Of a stretch of DNA of 64,000 nt, positions 26,853 to 36,149 are shown in pieces. The DNA is taken from NCBI GenBank assembly GCA_947495685.1, contig CANLZY010000001.1, forward strand, positions 62,001 to 126,000, given 5' to 3'. The notes under the pieces are model-generated. The model saw nothing but the letters and a program-made list of their open reading frames with translations. It was not told the DNA's origin and made no database searches. The translations under genes were made by a program, and so were the position numbers. The stretch's first letter is position 1; every line of letters begins with the position of its first letter. This stretch comes from an uncultured Tropicimonas sp. (GTDB taxonomy: Bacteria; Pseudomonadota; Alphaproteobacteria; Rhodobacterales; Rhodobacteraceae).

Positions 26853-28880
26853 ATGACAAATCCCCTGCTCGCAGAGCGCTCCACCCCATTCGACCTGCCC
26901 GACTTTGCCGCCGTGTCGGATGCGGATTTTGCCCCTGCCTTTGATGTGGCGCTCGACGCCGCCAAGGCCGAGATCGACGCGATTGCCGGTTGCCCGGAGC
27001 CAGCCAGCTTTGCCAACACGATCGAGGCGTTGGAACTGGCCGGCAAGGAGCTTGGCGACGTGCTGGCAGTGTTCTACCTGCTGGCCGCTGTCGATTCGAA
27101 CCCGGAGCGCCAGGCGTTGCAACGGGCGTTCTCGCCCCGGCTGGCCGAGTATTCCAGCGACGTGTCGCTGAACGAGGCGCTGTTTGCCCGCATTGACGGG
27201 TTGTGGACCCGCCGCGATGCGCTGGATTTGACCGACGAACAGGCGCGCGTCCTGTACCTGACTCACCGCAATTTCACCCGCGCCGGCGCAGCGCTGGACG
27301 GAATCGGTCGCACGCGCCTGCGCGAGATCAACACCCGACTGGCAGAGCTGGGCACCGCCTTCGGCCAGAACCTGCTGGCGGATGAACGCGACTGGTTCAT
27401 GGAGTTGTCGGAGGCCGATCTGGAGGGTCTGCCCGCGTTCCTCGTGGATGCCGCGCGGGCTGCTGGGCAGGAAAAAGGCAGCGACGGGCCGGTCGTGACG
27501 CTGTCACGGTCGTTGATCGTGCCGTTCCTGCAGTTCTCGCCGCGTCGAGACCTGCGCCAGACCGCATACGAGGCATGGGGCGCGCGCGGCGCAAATGGCG
27601 GTGCCACCGACAACCGCGCCATGATCGCCGAGATGCTGGCCTTGCGGCATGAACGGGCCGGGTTGCTGGGCTATGACACCTTCGCGGCCTACAAGCTTGA
27701 AACCGAGATGGCCAAGACGCCGGATGCGGTGCGTGACCTGTTGATGGCGGTTTGGGAACCGGCCCGCGGGCGGGCCCAGACCGATAGTGCCTACCTGGAA
27801 CGCATGCTGGTGGCTGACGGCGCCATCATGCCGCTGGAGCCCTGGGACTGGCGATACTATGCCGAGCGTCGCCGCATGGCCGAACATGATCTGGACGAGG
27901 CGGAACTGAAGCCGTTTTTCCAGCTCGACCGGATGCTCGAGGCCGTGTTCGATTGTGCCAACCGGCTGTTCGGGTTGGAGTTTGCAGCTTTGGATGTGCC
28001 GCTGCATCATCCTGACGCCCGCGCCTGGGATGTCACGCGGGATGGCCAGCACATCGCGGTGTTCATCGGGGACTACTTCGCGCGGTCCGGCAAGCGCTCC
28101 GGTGCCTGGTGTTCGGCCTTGCGCAGCCAGCAGAAACTGGCCGGCGACATTCGCCCCCACGTGATGAACGTCTGCAACTTTGCCAAACCGGCCCAAGGTG
28201 CACCGGCGTTGCTGTCCTACGACGACGCCCGCACCCTGTTCCACGAATTCGGCCATGCGCTGCACCAGATGCTCAGCGACGTGACCTATGACAGCATCTC
28301 GGGCACCTCGGTTCCGCGCGACTTTGTCGAACTGCCCAGTCAGCTTTACGAACACTGGCTGGAGGTGCCCGAGGTTCTGGAACGCTTCGCGACCCATGCC
28401 GAGACCGGCGAGCCGATGCCGCGTGACCTGCTGGAGCGGGTTCTGGGCGCTGCGACCTATGACATGGGGTTCCAGACGGTGGAGTTCATTGCCTCGGCCA
28501 TGGTCGACCTGGAGTTTCACGACGGCCCGCCACCCGCCGACCCGATGCAGAAACAGGCCGAGGTGCTGGAAGGCATGGGCATGCCGGCGGCGATCCGGAT
28601 GCGCCACGCGACGCCGCATTTCGCCCATGTCTTCTCGGGCGGGTATTATGCGTCCGCGTACTACAGCTACATGTGGTCCGAGGTGATGGACGCGGATGCC
28701 TTCGCCGCCTTCCTTGAGGCCGGTGGCGCCTTTGATGCAGCAACGGCTGCATCGCTTGAGCAGAACATCCTGTCGGCCGGCGGATCGCGCGACCCCGAGG
28801 CTCTGTACACGGCGTTCCGGGGCCGGTTGCCGGGCGTCGAGGCGCTGCTCAAGGGGCGGGGGCTGGTGGAACCGGCCTGA
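26853..28880 (+). CDS. M3 family zinc metallopeptidase (oligopeptidase A-like)
   Basis: 675 residues, the usual size of oligopeptidase A or peptidyl-dipeptidase Dcp. Zinc motif HEFGH at residues 464-468 (context TLFHEFGHALHQMLSD) and the third ligand Glu about 25 residues later in the DFVELPSQLYEHW segment. Degrades short peptides in the cytoplasm; no signal peptide. The start at 26853 is behind AAGGAGAG; an in-frame extension upstream overlaps the ABM gene and lacks support. Confidence 0.93.
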   Translation: MTNPLLAERSTPFDLPDFAAVSDADFAPAFDVALDAAKAEIDAIAGCPEPASFANTIEALELAGKELGDVLAVFYLLAAVDSNPERQALQRAFSPRLAEYSSDVSLNEALFARIDGLWTRRDALDLTDEQARVLYLTHRNFTRAGAALDGIGRTRLREINTRLAELGTAFGQNLLADERDWFMELSEADLEGLPAFLVDAARAAGQEKGSDGPVVTLSRSLIVPFLQFSPRRDLRQTAYEAWGARGANGGATDNRAMIAEMLALRHERAGLLGYDTFAAYKLETEMAKTPDAVRDLLMAVWEPARGRAQTDSAYLERMLVADGAIMPLEPWDWRYYAERRRMAEHDLDEAELKPFFQLDRMLEAVFDCANRLFGLEFAALDVPLHHPDARAWDVTRDGQHIAVFIGDYFARSGKRSGAWCSALRSQQKLAGDIRPHVMNVCNFAKPAQGAPALLSYDDARTLFHEFGHALHQMLSDVTYDSISGTSVPRDFVELPSQLYEHWLEVPEVLERFATHAETGEPMPRDLLERVLGAATYDMGFQTVEFIASAMVDLEFHDGPPPADPMQKQAEVLEGMGMPAAIRMRHATPHFAHVFSGGYYASAYYSYMWSEVMDADAFAAFLEAGGAFDAATAASLEQNILSAGGSRDPEALYTAFRGRLPGVEALLKGRGLVEPA

Positions 28881-28895
28881 GCCCGGAGGGGCTGT

Positions 28896-28916
28896 GGCGG
28901 GGACAGCGTCCCCCGC
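28896..28916 (+). terminator. Terminator-like hairpin after the M3 peptidase gene
   Basis: GGCGGGGA (28896-28903), five-base loop, TCCCCGCC (28909-28916): a perfect 8-bp GC stem starting 15 bases after the stop codon. No T-run follows, as is frequent in high-GC genomes. Confidence 0.5.
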
Positions 28917-29277
28917 CGCAGATCTGGGTGAAAAGTTGAAACCACGGGCCCCAATGCCGTCGGTGGTGTCGGAATGCATCCGGCGATTGGGGAGCGTTGC
29001 GACGGCATCTTTCGAAGGCTGCGTTTCCTGAAGGGACTGGCGGTGTCATCGCGAACCCCGACCGGTGGACACTGGTGCATCAGAATTTCACCGCCGCCGG
29101 GAACGAGCCGGGTTGGCCTGACTCATCCGATAGAGCGGCCGCATCGGCTCGGGACAATCCGTGTGTGTGAGAGGCAATTGTTGCAAAAAGAGCCTGTGGA
29201 TCACATGGGGAGCTTAGGTCCCGGAGATTCCTTGGCGCGCCACGTGTCTGAAACCCCTGGGTCAGGCGGATGACCGA
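28917..29277. other. Gene-free stretch
   Basis: About 360 bases between the M3 peptidase hairpin and the stop of the SH3-domain gene. I find no frame with a family signature, no tRNA-like fold and no long repeat. The part around 29170-29215 is somewhat AT-richer (GGCAATTGTTGCAAAAAGAG) and might hold a small-RNA promoter, but nothing decisive is visible. Confidence 0.3.
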
Positions 29278-29817
29278 TCACTCGCGGATCTCGTCGGGGA
29301 GGACGCCCCACATCGCGGTCTTCTCCAACCAGCCACGCTCGCCACCGGCCGTGACCTGACACCAGTTGGCGGTGCATTCCCCGAGGCGGGCAATCACACC
29401 GATCTCGGCCTGTGCCACGACATCGGCATCCTCGGACGGGCTGGCGTGCATTTCGACCATGTCCCGCTCGATCAACACGGTCCGAACCCCGGACAGCAGC
29501 GAGTAGTGCACCCAACCGCCCGCGCCATCCCTGTCACGGACCCGGCGCCAATGGCCGAACTCGGCCGTGATCTCGAGCGGTTGGTCACGTCGTTTGTAGA
29601 CCCAGTCGATCCGGTGGCTGAGCGACGGACCGCGTCGCGCGTTCCCCTCGGAGGACTTGAGTGAGACAAATCGCGGCAGCGGCAGATTGGTGACCGGCCC
29701 GCGGTCTGGCTGTGTGTCGGCCGCAAATGCCGGAAATGTCGCCATGAAACCGGAGATAACAGCCACGAAGGCCGTCTTTCGGGCGCGATTCCTGACGGCG
29801 CCTGCCTGTTGTGCCAT
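29278..29817 (-). CDS. Secreted SH3-like domain protein
   Basis: 179 residues with an N-terminal signal peptide (TAFVAVISGFMATFPAFAAD, cleavage about residue 33). Two bacterial SH3-like repeats (SH3_4 type) follow: LPRFVSLKSSEGNARRGPSLSHRIDWVYKRR...HWRRVRDRDG, then MVEMHASPSEDADVVAQAEIGVIARLGECTANWCQVTAGGERGWLEK. Such proteins are periplasmic and thought to contact peptidoglycan; no enzyme domain is present. Common next to 2-hydroxyacid dehydrogenase genes in this family of bacteria, here divergent with a 101-bp gap. Confidence 0.8.
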   Translation of the reverse strand: MAQQAGAVRNRARKTAFVAVISGFMATFPAFAADTQPDRGPVTNLPLPRFVSLKSSEGNARRGPSLSHRIDWVYKRRDQPLEITAEFGHWRRVRDRDGAGGWVHYSLLSGVRTVLIERDMVEMHASPSEDADVVAQAEIGVIARLGECTANWCQVTAGGERGWLEKTAMWGVLPDEIRE

Positions 29818-29918
29818 GTCTTTTTGTCGCTCGTTTCTGAGGGGCGCTTGTGCCGCGCGATTTTAGACCGCACTGTGCCACCCGACAGGAATTCAGGGAA
29901 GATGTCAGGAGAGGTTTC

Positions 29919-30905
29919 ATGGCAACGAAGCGGTTGAGTGTTGTCGTTACGCGACGGTTGCCCGAGGCGGTCGAGGCCCGGATGGCCGAGTTGTTCGATA
30001 CCGAGCTACGCAGTGACGACCGGCCGATGACCCGCGACGAGTTGATCGCCGCGATGTGCCGCGCCGATGTGCTGGTGCCGGCGATCAACGATCATATCGA
30101 CGCGTCGATGCTGGCCCATGCGGGCGAGCGGGTTAAGTTGATTGCGAACTATGGGGCAGGGGTCGACAATCTGGATGTGCTGACGGCCCGACAGCGCGGC
30201 ATTCTGGTGACGAACACGCCCGGCGTGACGACCGAGGATACCGCCGACATGGCGATGGCGCTGATCCTGGGGGTCACACGGCGCATCCCCGAAGGGCTGT
30301 CGGTGATGCAGTCCGGTCGATGGGAAGGCTGGGCACCGACGGCGTTCCTGGGCGGGCGGGTCGGCGGACGACGGCTTGGGATCCTTGGCATGGGCCGTAT
30401 CGGTCAGGCGGTGGCACGACGCGCCCGGGCCTTTGGCATGCAGGTGCACTATCACAACCGGCGCCGCTTGCGCCCGGAGGTGGAGCAGGAACTGGACGCC
30501 ACATGGTGGGACAGCCTCGATCAGATGGTCAGCCGGATGGACGTGGTATCGATCAACTGCCCGCACACACCGTCGACCTTCCACCTGATGAACGCACGGC
30601 GCCTGAAGCTGATGAAACCCTCTGCGGTGATCGTGAACACCTCGCGCGGCGAGGTCATCGACGAGAACGCGCTGACCCGGATGCTGCGCACGGGGGATAT
30701 CGCCGGGGCAGGTCTGGACGTCTATGAACACGGCGTCGACATCAATCCCCGCCTGCGCGATCTGCCGAACGTCGTTCTGCTGCCGCAAATGGGGTCGGCA
30801 ACGGTCGAAGGCCGGATCGAGATGGGCGAGAAGGTGATCATCAACATCAAGACCTTCGCCGATGGCCACCGGCCGCCCGACCTGGTCGTGCCGTCAATGC
30901 TGTGA
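29919..30905 (+). CDS. D-isomer 2-hydroxyacid dehydrogenase family protein
   Basis: 328 residues, glyoxylate/hydroxypyruvate reductase-like. NAD(P) loop LGILGMGRIGQAVARRA (about 152-168). The catalytic Arg is in NTSRGEVIDENAL and Glu in GLDVYEHG. The catalytic His, normally in PHxGSAT, reads PQMGSAT: codon CAA at 30786-30788, Gln290. Without that His hydride transfer should be badly impaired, unless another group substitutes, as in formate dehydrogenase where a Gln-His pair is used. Start at 29919 behind AGGAGAGG. Otherwise full length. Confidence 0.88.
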   Translation: MATKRLSVVVTRRLPEAVEARMAELFDTELRSDDRPMTRDELIAAMCRADVLVPAINDHIDASMLAHAGERVKLIANYGAGVDNLDVLTARQRGILVTNTPGVTTEDTADMAMALILGVTRRIPEGLSVMQSGRWEGWAPTAFLGGRVGGRRLGILGMGRIGQAVARRARAFGMQVHYHNRRRLRPEVEQELDATWWDSLDQMVSRMDVVSINCPHTPSTFHLMNARRLKLMKPSAVIVNTSRGEVIDENALTRMLRTGDIAGAGLDVYEHGVDINPRLRDLPNVVLLPQMGSATVEGRIEMGEKVIINIKTFADGHRPPDLVVPSML

Positions 30906-30912
30906 CGCCGGG

Positions 30913-31788
30913 ATGAGCGGTTCGCGGCGCAGCGTGTTTCTTGCGGGGTTGGCGGCCCTGTGCCTGTTGCTTGCAACACTTCAGGCAGGCCCGCTGACTT
31001 CGCCTGCCGTTCGCAGCGCCCGTGACGCCGCCGTTGCCAGCCTTGGCGTTTATGTCGCGCTGCGGTCCATCAATGCCGCGTTGTCGTTCGCGCAGGAGAT
31101 CGAGGTCGGGGGGAGCTTTGGCCTGTCGGCCAATGCACAACCGCTGAAGTTTCTCGAACCCATCGACGACACGGTTGAACGGGTTGCGGGGGCAATCTTT
31201 GCGATTTCGTTATTGGCCGGTGTGTTGACGGTCTCGATTGCACCTGTGTCCGGGCTGGGCTTTCTGCTGCTGGCGGCGGGGTTGATGATCGGGGCATTGC
31301 GCGGCCTGCTGGTTGCGCGGGCGGGAGCGGTGGCCGAACCGGTCTGCCGGGCCGGAAACGCCTGCAACGTCACCGGAGTTTTCCTGGCCTTGGTGCTGCC
31401 GGTGTCGCTGTCTCTGGGCAGTGTTCTGGGGGGGCATCTGACCGCAAACCAGTGGACAGAGGCGCAATCCAATCTTACGCAAATATCGGATCACGCCCGC
31501 GACCTGTTGGGGGCGACCGAGGCCGCCGGTCTTGCCGACACCGGCGGCACTGCCCTGCCATCCGACGCATCGCCGGGCGTCTTGGGGCGGGTCTGGGGCG
31601 AGGTGTCAGGCGCGGCGGCGCAGACCGATGCCTATATCGATGCCGCCGGTTATTTTGTCGTTCATGCAGACGAGTTGCTGGAGTCGTCCTTGATCATCGT
31701 GGCGATCTTCCTGCTCCGCACCTTGGTGCTGCCGGTGACATTCATGCTGGTCATGCTTGTCCTGACAAGACGTCTGGCCCGGTTCTAA
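30913..31788 (+). CDS. Membrane protein of unknown function
   Basis: 291 residues; family not recognised. Hydrophobic segments lie near residues 6-26 (signal-like), 90-108, 112-136, 150-172 and 258-285. Between the last two is a polar, Ala/Asp-rich stretch of about 80 residues that should be on one side of the membrane. Two cysteines lie in CRAGNAC near residue 148. It starts 7 bp after the dehydrogenase stop, so it is probably co-transcribed. The GcvT-type oxidoreductase follows 149 bp later. No motif suggests a function. Confidence 0.6.
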   Translation: MSGSRRSVFLAGLAALCLLLATLQAGPLTSPAVRSARDAAVASLGVYVALRSINAALSFAQEIEVGGSFGLSANAQPLKFLEPIDDTVERVAGAIFAISLLAGVLTVSIAPVSGLGFLLLAAGLMIGALRGLLVARAGAVAEPVCRAGNACNVTGVFLALVLPVSLSLGSVLGGHLTANQWTEAQSNLTQISDHARDLLGATEAAGLADTGGTALPSDASPGVLGRVWGEVSGAAAQTDAYIDAAGYFVVHADELLESSLIIVAIFLLRTLVLPVTFMLVMLVLTRRLARF

Positions 31789-31937
31789 CGCGGCTTGCGT
31801 CCATTGGCGCCGAGACAGGATCGCAGGCGAGCAGGGAGCCGCGTCGTTTTCGGCGGTCCAAGGGTCGTCACCGAATGGCGACGGATTTCCGGTCTGCGGT
31901 TTACTCCCCTCAACAGGTTTGCAGAGGGAAGTTGGCC

Positions 31938-34424
31938 ATGAAGACCCACGTTAAAGCACTCGTCGTCGGCGGCGGTGCTGTCGGTACCGGCATCGCCTAT
32001 CACCTGGGCAAGGCGGGCTGGGACACCATGCTGCTGGAACGCGACGAGTTGACCTGTGGTTCGACATGGCATGCGGCGGGGCTTCTGCCGCTGTTCAACA
32101 TGTCGTTCGCGACCTCGCATATTCACGACTACTCGGTAAAGTTCTACAAGGGGCTGGAGGCCGAAACTGGGCTAAACCCGGGGTTCTCGGTGGTCGGCAA
32201 CCTGCGCATGGCCCAGACGCAGGCCCGCATGGACGAATACATGCTGTATGCCTCCACCGCCGAAACGGTCGGAATCCCCTACGAATGGCTGAGCCCGGCG
32301 CAGATCCGGGAGCGCTGGCCGCTGGTGCGGACCGAGGATCTGAAAGGCGCGATCTTTCACCCCACCGACGGCTACATCAACCCCGCCGACGTGACGATGG
32401 CGATGGCCAAGGGCGCGCGCCAGTTCGGCGTCACCATCGAGCGTAAATGGCAGGTCGACGGCTATGAATGGACCGGGTCCGAGTGGCGCGTCACCTGCAC
32501 CAAGATGGCCGAACGGGGCGGAAACCTTGTGCCGACGGACGAGCAGGTGGTGATCACCGCCGAACATGTTGTCACCGCCACCGGCAACCACGCGCAGCGC
32601 ACCGCCGGATTGTTGGGGATCAAGATCCCCGCGATCCCGGTCGAGCACCAGTTCATCGTGACCGAACCCGACCCGGCGCTGGTTCAGTACCGCAAGACCC
32701 ACGGCGAACACCCGGTGCTGCGGGATGCCGACGCCAAATGGTACGTGCGTGAGGAGCGTGGCGGCTGGATCCTTGGCCCGTATGAAGACGGCGCGCCCGC
32801 GCGGTTCAAATACGCGGTTCCCGAGAGCTTCCGCGCCGATCTGTTCCAGCTCGACCTGGATCGGATCGAGGAAGAATACATGTCGATGATCCACCGCATC
32901 CCGACTTCGGAGACGGTGGGCCTGAAGGACGATTTCAACGGTCCGATCTGCTATACGCCCGATGGCAACCCGCTGGTCGGCCCGGCACCGGGGCTGCGCA
33001 ACATGTGGCTGGCCGAGGGGTTCTCCTTTGGCATCACCGCTGCAGGTGGCACCGGTTATTACCTTGCCCAGATGATGGTGCAGGGGGAGGCCGAAATCGA
33101 CATGGCGAGCCTCGATCCCAAGCGGTACGGACCGTGGATGACCACCGAATATGCCGTGCAGAAGAACGAGGAATGCTATTCCCACGTGTTCGTGCTGCAC
33201 CACCCTGACGAGGAACGCCCGGCGGCCCGCCCGCTGCGCACCTCGCCGGCCTATGATCGGCAAAGGGCGCGCGGCGCACAGTTCGGCCACGTCAACGGAT
33301 GGGACCGGCCCAATTATTACGCGCCCGAAGGGTTCGACGATCACGCATCGCGAAGCTTCCGCCGTGGTGGCTGGTGGCAATATGCGGTCGAGGAGGCCAA
33401 GGCGATCCGCGAGGGCGTCGGCCTGATCGATGCAACCGCCTTTACCAAGCACATCGTCAAGGGGCCCGGCGCGACCGCTTTCCTTGACTGGTTCACCACC
33501 AACAAACTGCCGAAGGTGGGCCGGATCAACCTGACCTACGCGTTGACCGATGCGGGCACCACGCGCACCGAGTACACCATCGTGCGGATTTCGGAGGAAG
33601 AATATTACCTCGTCTCTGCTGGTGCGTGGTCGGCCTACGATCAGGACTTCCTGAAGAAGGCCATCGAGGACAAGGAACCCGAGTTCGGTCGCATCGAGAT
33701 GCAGGATGTCACCACCCAATGGGGCGTCCTTGCGATTGCAGGCCCAAAATCACGCGATGTGCTGAATGACCTGGTCCGCGATGCCGAGCCTGAAACGGTG
33801 CTGTCCAACAAGCGGTTCCCCTGGCTGTCGATGCGCAAGATCGAGCTTGGCATGGTGCCGACGATGGCCATCCGCGTGGCCTATACCGGCGAGCTTGGCT
33901 GGGAACTGCATCACCCGATCGAGATGCAGAACCACCTTTGGGATCAGTTGATGCTGGCGGGGGAAAAACATGGACTCAAGCTGGTGGGCGCACGTGCCCA
34001 GAACTGGTTGCGGCAGGAGAAAAGTTATCGCGCCTTCGGCACGGAACTCGGGCGCGACGCCACCCCGCTCGAAGCCGGGCTGGACCGGTTTGTCGACCTT
34101 GGCAAGACGTTCAATGGCAAGCAGCCCATGCTGGACATCGGTATCCGCAGCACATGCGTGACTGTTTTGATTGATGGGCCGGAGGATGCAGACCCGTGGG
34201 GGCGCGAGGCCTTGTATGATGGCGACACCAAGGTTGGCCGCCTCACCTCTGGCGGGTATTCGGTGGCCTTTGGAAAATCCGTCGGGATGGGGTATGTCCG
34301 CCCTGACCTCGCCGTACCGGGCACGCGGTTGAAAGTCCGGATGTTCGACCAGCTCTGGGATGTCGAGGTGACCGAAGACAGCCCCTATGACCCCAGGAAC
34401 GAAACCATCCGGCAGAACGGCTGA
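31938..34424 (+). CDS. GcvT-family FAD-dependent oxidoreductase (dimethylglycine/sarcosine dehydrogenase-like)
   Basis: 828 residues. N-terminal DAO-type FAD domain with VVGGGAVGTGIAYHLGKAGW and GSTWHAAGLLP, where the His is the covalent FAD site in dimethylglycine dehydrogenase. An FAO_M linker domain follows near residue 385. The C-terminal folate-binding GcvT domain covers about 430-800 (WWQYAVEEAKAIREGVGLID, YTGELGWELHHP). It should oxidatively demethylate an N-methyl amine and pass the one-carbon unit to tetrahydrofolate. Roseobacters carry several paralogues for glycine betaine-derived amines, so the exact substrate is open. Confidence 0.92.
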   Translation: MKTHVKALVVGGGAVGTGIAYHLGKAGWDTMLLERDELTCGSTWHAAGLLPLFNMSFATSHIHDYSVKFYKGLEAETGLNPGFSVVGNLRMAQTQARMDEYMLYASTAETVGIPYEWLSPAQIRERWPLVRTEDLKGAIFHPTDGYINPADVTMAMAKGARQFGVTIERKWQVDGYEWTGSEWRVTCTKMAERGGNLVPTDEQVVITAEHVVTATGNHAQRTAGLLGIKIPAIPVEHQFIVTEPDPALVQYRKTHGEHPVLRDADAKWYVREERGGWILGPYEDGAPARFKYAVPESFRADLFQLDLDRIEEEYMSMIHRIPTSETVGLKDDFNGPICYTPDGNPLVGPAPGLRNMWLAEGFSFGITAAGGTGYYLAQMMVQGEAEIDMASLDPKRYGPWMTTEYAVQKNEECYSHVFVLHHPDEERPAARPLRTSPAYDRQRARGAQFGHVNGWDRPNYYAPEGFDDHASRSFRRGGWWQYAVEEAKAIREGVGLIDATAFTKHIVKGPGATAFLDWFTTNKLPKVGRINLTYALTDAGTTRTEYTIVRISEEEYYLVSAGAWSAYDQDFLKKAIEDKEPEFGRIEMQDVTTQWGVLAIAGPKSRDVLNDLVRDAEPETVLSNKRFPWLSMRKIELGMVPTMAIRVAYTGELGWELHHPIEMQNHLWDQLMLAGEKHGLKLVGARAQNWLRQEKSYRAFGTELGRDATPLEAGLDRFVDLGKTFNGKQPMLDIGIRSTCVTVLIDGPEDADPWGREALYDGDTKVGRLTSGGYSVAFGKSVGMGYVRPDLAVPGTRLKVRMFDQLWDVEVTEDSPYDPRNETIRQNG

Positions 34425-34425
34425 T

Positions 34426-34462
34426 CCGGTTCCGCATTGGACGCGACAACCAATGCAACCGG
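34426..34462 (+). terminator. Bulged hairpin terminator after the GcvT-type gene
   Basis: GCATTGG (34434-34440) pairs with CCAATGC (34450-34456) across a nine-base loop; the stem extends outward as CGGTT against AACCG with a two-base bulge. It begins at the stop codon. A second GC hairpin (GCCCGG/CCGGGC, 34494-34510) lies between here and the opposing lipoprotein gene. Confidence 0.5.
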
Positions 34463-34525
34463 GTGACAAGGGGGATCGCATCCCAAGATGCCGGCCCGGA
34501 TTTGCCGGGCTGGCCAGGCATTGGG

Positions 34526-34900
34526 CTATTTGGCGATATAGATCGGGTTCAGGCCGTCGTTGACCTCGACAGCTGACGTGTCGGCGGTTGGTGCACGTCG
34601 AGAGGTCGTCGTGTCCACGTCCCGATACACCCAGTCACCGGTTGCCGCGACATATGCAGGGCGCTGGCCATGGGCGTCGGGTGCCCCGGTATATTCGGGG
34701 TAATCGTCCTTGTGGGTTCCGGTCTGCAATTGGCTGGCGCGCATCTTGCGCACATCGATCCGCTGCGTCGACTCCGGCAGGTAGACCTTGTCCATGGATG
34801 TGTCGAGCGACGTGCAGGCCGTCAGGCCCGCGCCAAGGGCGACCACGCCAAGGCCCCGGAAAAGTGCCGCAAATCGGCGTGCAAGATAGTCAAACATCAC
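34526..34900 (-). CDS. Small predicted lipoprotein
   Basis: 124 residues. Signal peptide with lipobox LTAC (Cys about residue 29) after a hydrophobic run (LGVVALGAGLTAC); mature protein polar, no transmembrane part. The central GDWVYRDVDTTTSRR has no motif I recognise. Family unknown; probably outer-membrane anchored. Its stop faces the GcvT-type gene, and the GH25 lysozyme on the same strand lies 177 bp upstream. Confidence 0.65.
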   Translation of the reverse strand: MMFDYLARRFAALFRGLGVVALGAGLTACTSLDTSMDKVYLPESTQRIDVRKMRASQLQTGTHKDDYPEYTGAPDAHGQRPAYVAATGDWVYRDVDTTTSRRAPTADTSAVEVNDGLNPIYIAK

Positions 34901-35077
34901 GTTGCCCTCGTTGAAAATCCATCCGATCCCCAGTCACCGGGTAAAAGCCTCGAAACAACCGGCAGGAACGGCGAGTGTCAGTCTAACGGCGATTGCGCCC
35001 GGAAATACAGCGGATTCATGGCAGGCATGGGCCAGAGCCCCCATCATGCGGCGGCGCAAGGGTATAGGGGACGTGCC

Positions 35078-35869
35078 CTAGCGACCCCAGGTGTTCCAGG
35101 CCGCCGCCGAGCCGGAGAAGACGTTGATATCGACCGGTCCGGCGATTCCCGGAACCACGCCGGTCCCGGTATATTGCCACAGCATCCAACGGCTCCCGGG
35201 ATAGGTTTCGCGCGGGTGCCCGGCCACGGAGCGCAACCAGAATTGTGTTCGGGGAACCCGCTTGATGTCGGTGTCCTCCCAGAAATCGGGCGTTGTATAG
35301 ATCACCGGACGCTTTCCATAGTGACGTTCGAGAATGTCCAGAAAAGTTGCCGCCTCGGCGCGCACCGTTGCGCCGTCCGGGCGCTTGCGGCATGTCGGCG
35401 AATGCGCATTCCACTCCATGTCGAGCACATGGGGCAGGTCGGACCGGTCGCGCGGGACATTGGCAATGAACCACCGCGCCTGCTCTGCGGCCGGGGCGCA
35501 AAAATAGAAATAGTGATAGGCGCCGCGCGCGACCCCGGCGGCGCCCGCGGCCTCCCAATGGGGTCTGAACCGGGGATCAAGCTCCTCCTTGCCCTCGGTG
35601 GCCTTGATAAAGGCAAAGCTGATGCCGGCGGCCCTGGCCTTGTTCCAGTCGATGCTGGCCTGCCATCGCGACACGTCGATCCCGTGCACCGGATAGCTGT
35701 GCGGCGCCCGCCCCGACCAGGGATGCGGATCGCGGTCTGCAAACCGGGGGTACAGACGAGGGGCCACCGGGTTTCCGGCCCCGGCGCGACCCGTGTCCTG
35801 CTGGGATGGGCGCCCGCCGCACCCGACCAGGAAAAGCGTGATCAGCAGGGTCAGAACAAGTCGCGTCAT
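35078..35869 (-). CDS. GH25 lysozyme, lipoprotein
   Basis: 263 residues. Lipobox FLVGC at residues 13-17, then a glycoside hydrolase 25 (N,O-diacetylmuramidase) fold. HGIDVSRWQASIDW holds the first Asp, FIKATEGKE is a family strand, VLDMEW gives the Asp-x-Glu catalytic pair and WLWQYTGTG-like MLWQYTGTG the end strand. Cleaves peptidoglycan glycan strands from the outer-membrane side. The start at 35869 has GGGGAG seven bases before it; 94 further in-frame codons upstream would bury the signal peptide. Confidence 0.9.
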   Translation of the reverse strand: MTRLVLTLLITLFLVGCGGRPSQQDTGRAGAGNPVAPRLYPRFADRDPHPWSGRAPHSYPVHGIDVSRWQASIDWNKARAAGISFAFIKATEGKEELDPRFRPHWEAAGAAGVARGAYHYFYFCAPAAEQARWFIANVPRDRSDLPHVLDMEWNAHSPTCRKRPDGATVRAEAATFLDILERHYGKRPVIYTTPDFWEDTDIKRVPRTQFWLRSVAGHPRETYPGSRWMLWQYTGTGVVPGIAGPVDINVFSGSAAAWNTWGR

Positions 35870-36149
35870 CAAAAAACTCCCCGGGGCGATTCCCGTATGC
35901 AATGAGGCCATTAACGCCGATCCCGATTGGCCCGGCAACCGTGTTGGGGCACCAATCGTGGTGCGGCTGTTATCCCCCGGCCACCGCCCCAACGGGCCGA
36001 ATGCCCCGGACAGGGGGTGATGGGACGCGCGCGCCGGGCCGGGTCCGGAGTTTTCTGCGACTTTCCCGTTGTCGGAGCGGAAATCCCCTTGTTCCCAATC
36101 GATACCCTGTGAATTGTGCCTACCGAGATCATGCTGAGGGAGAGGTTCC

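Noticed and set aside
34494-34510. Second hairpin (GCCCGG/CCGGGC) as a separate terminator
   Set aside because: Only 6 bp and without a T-run; mentioned with the stronger hairpin instead of listed alone.
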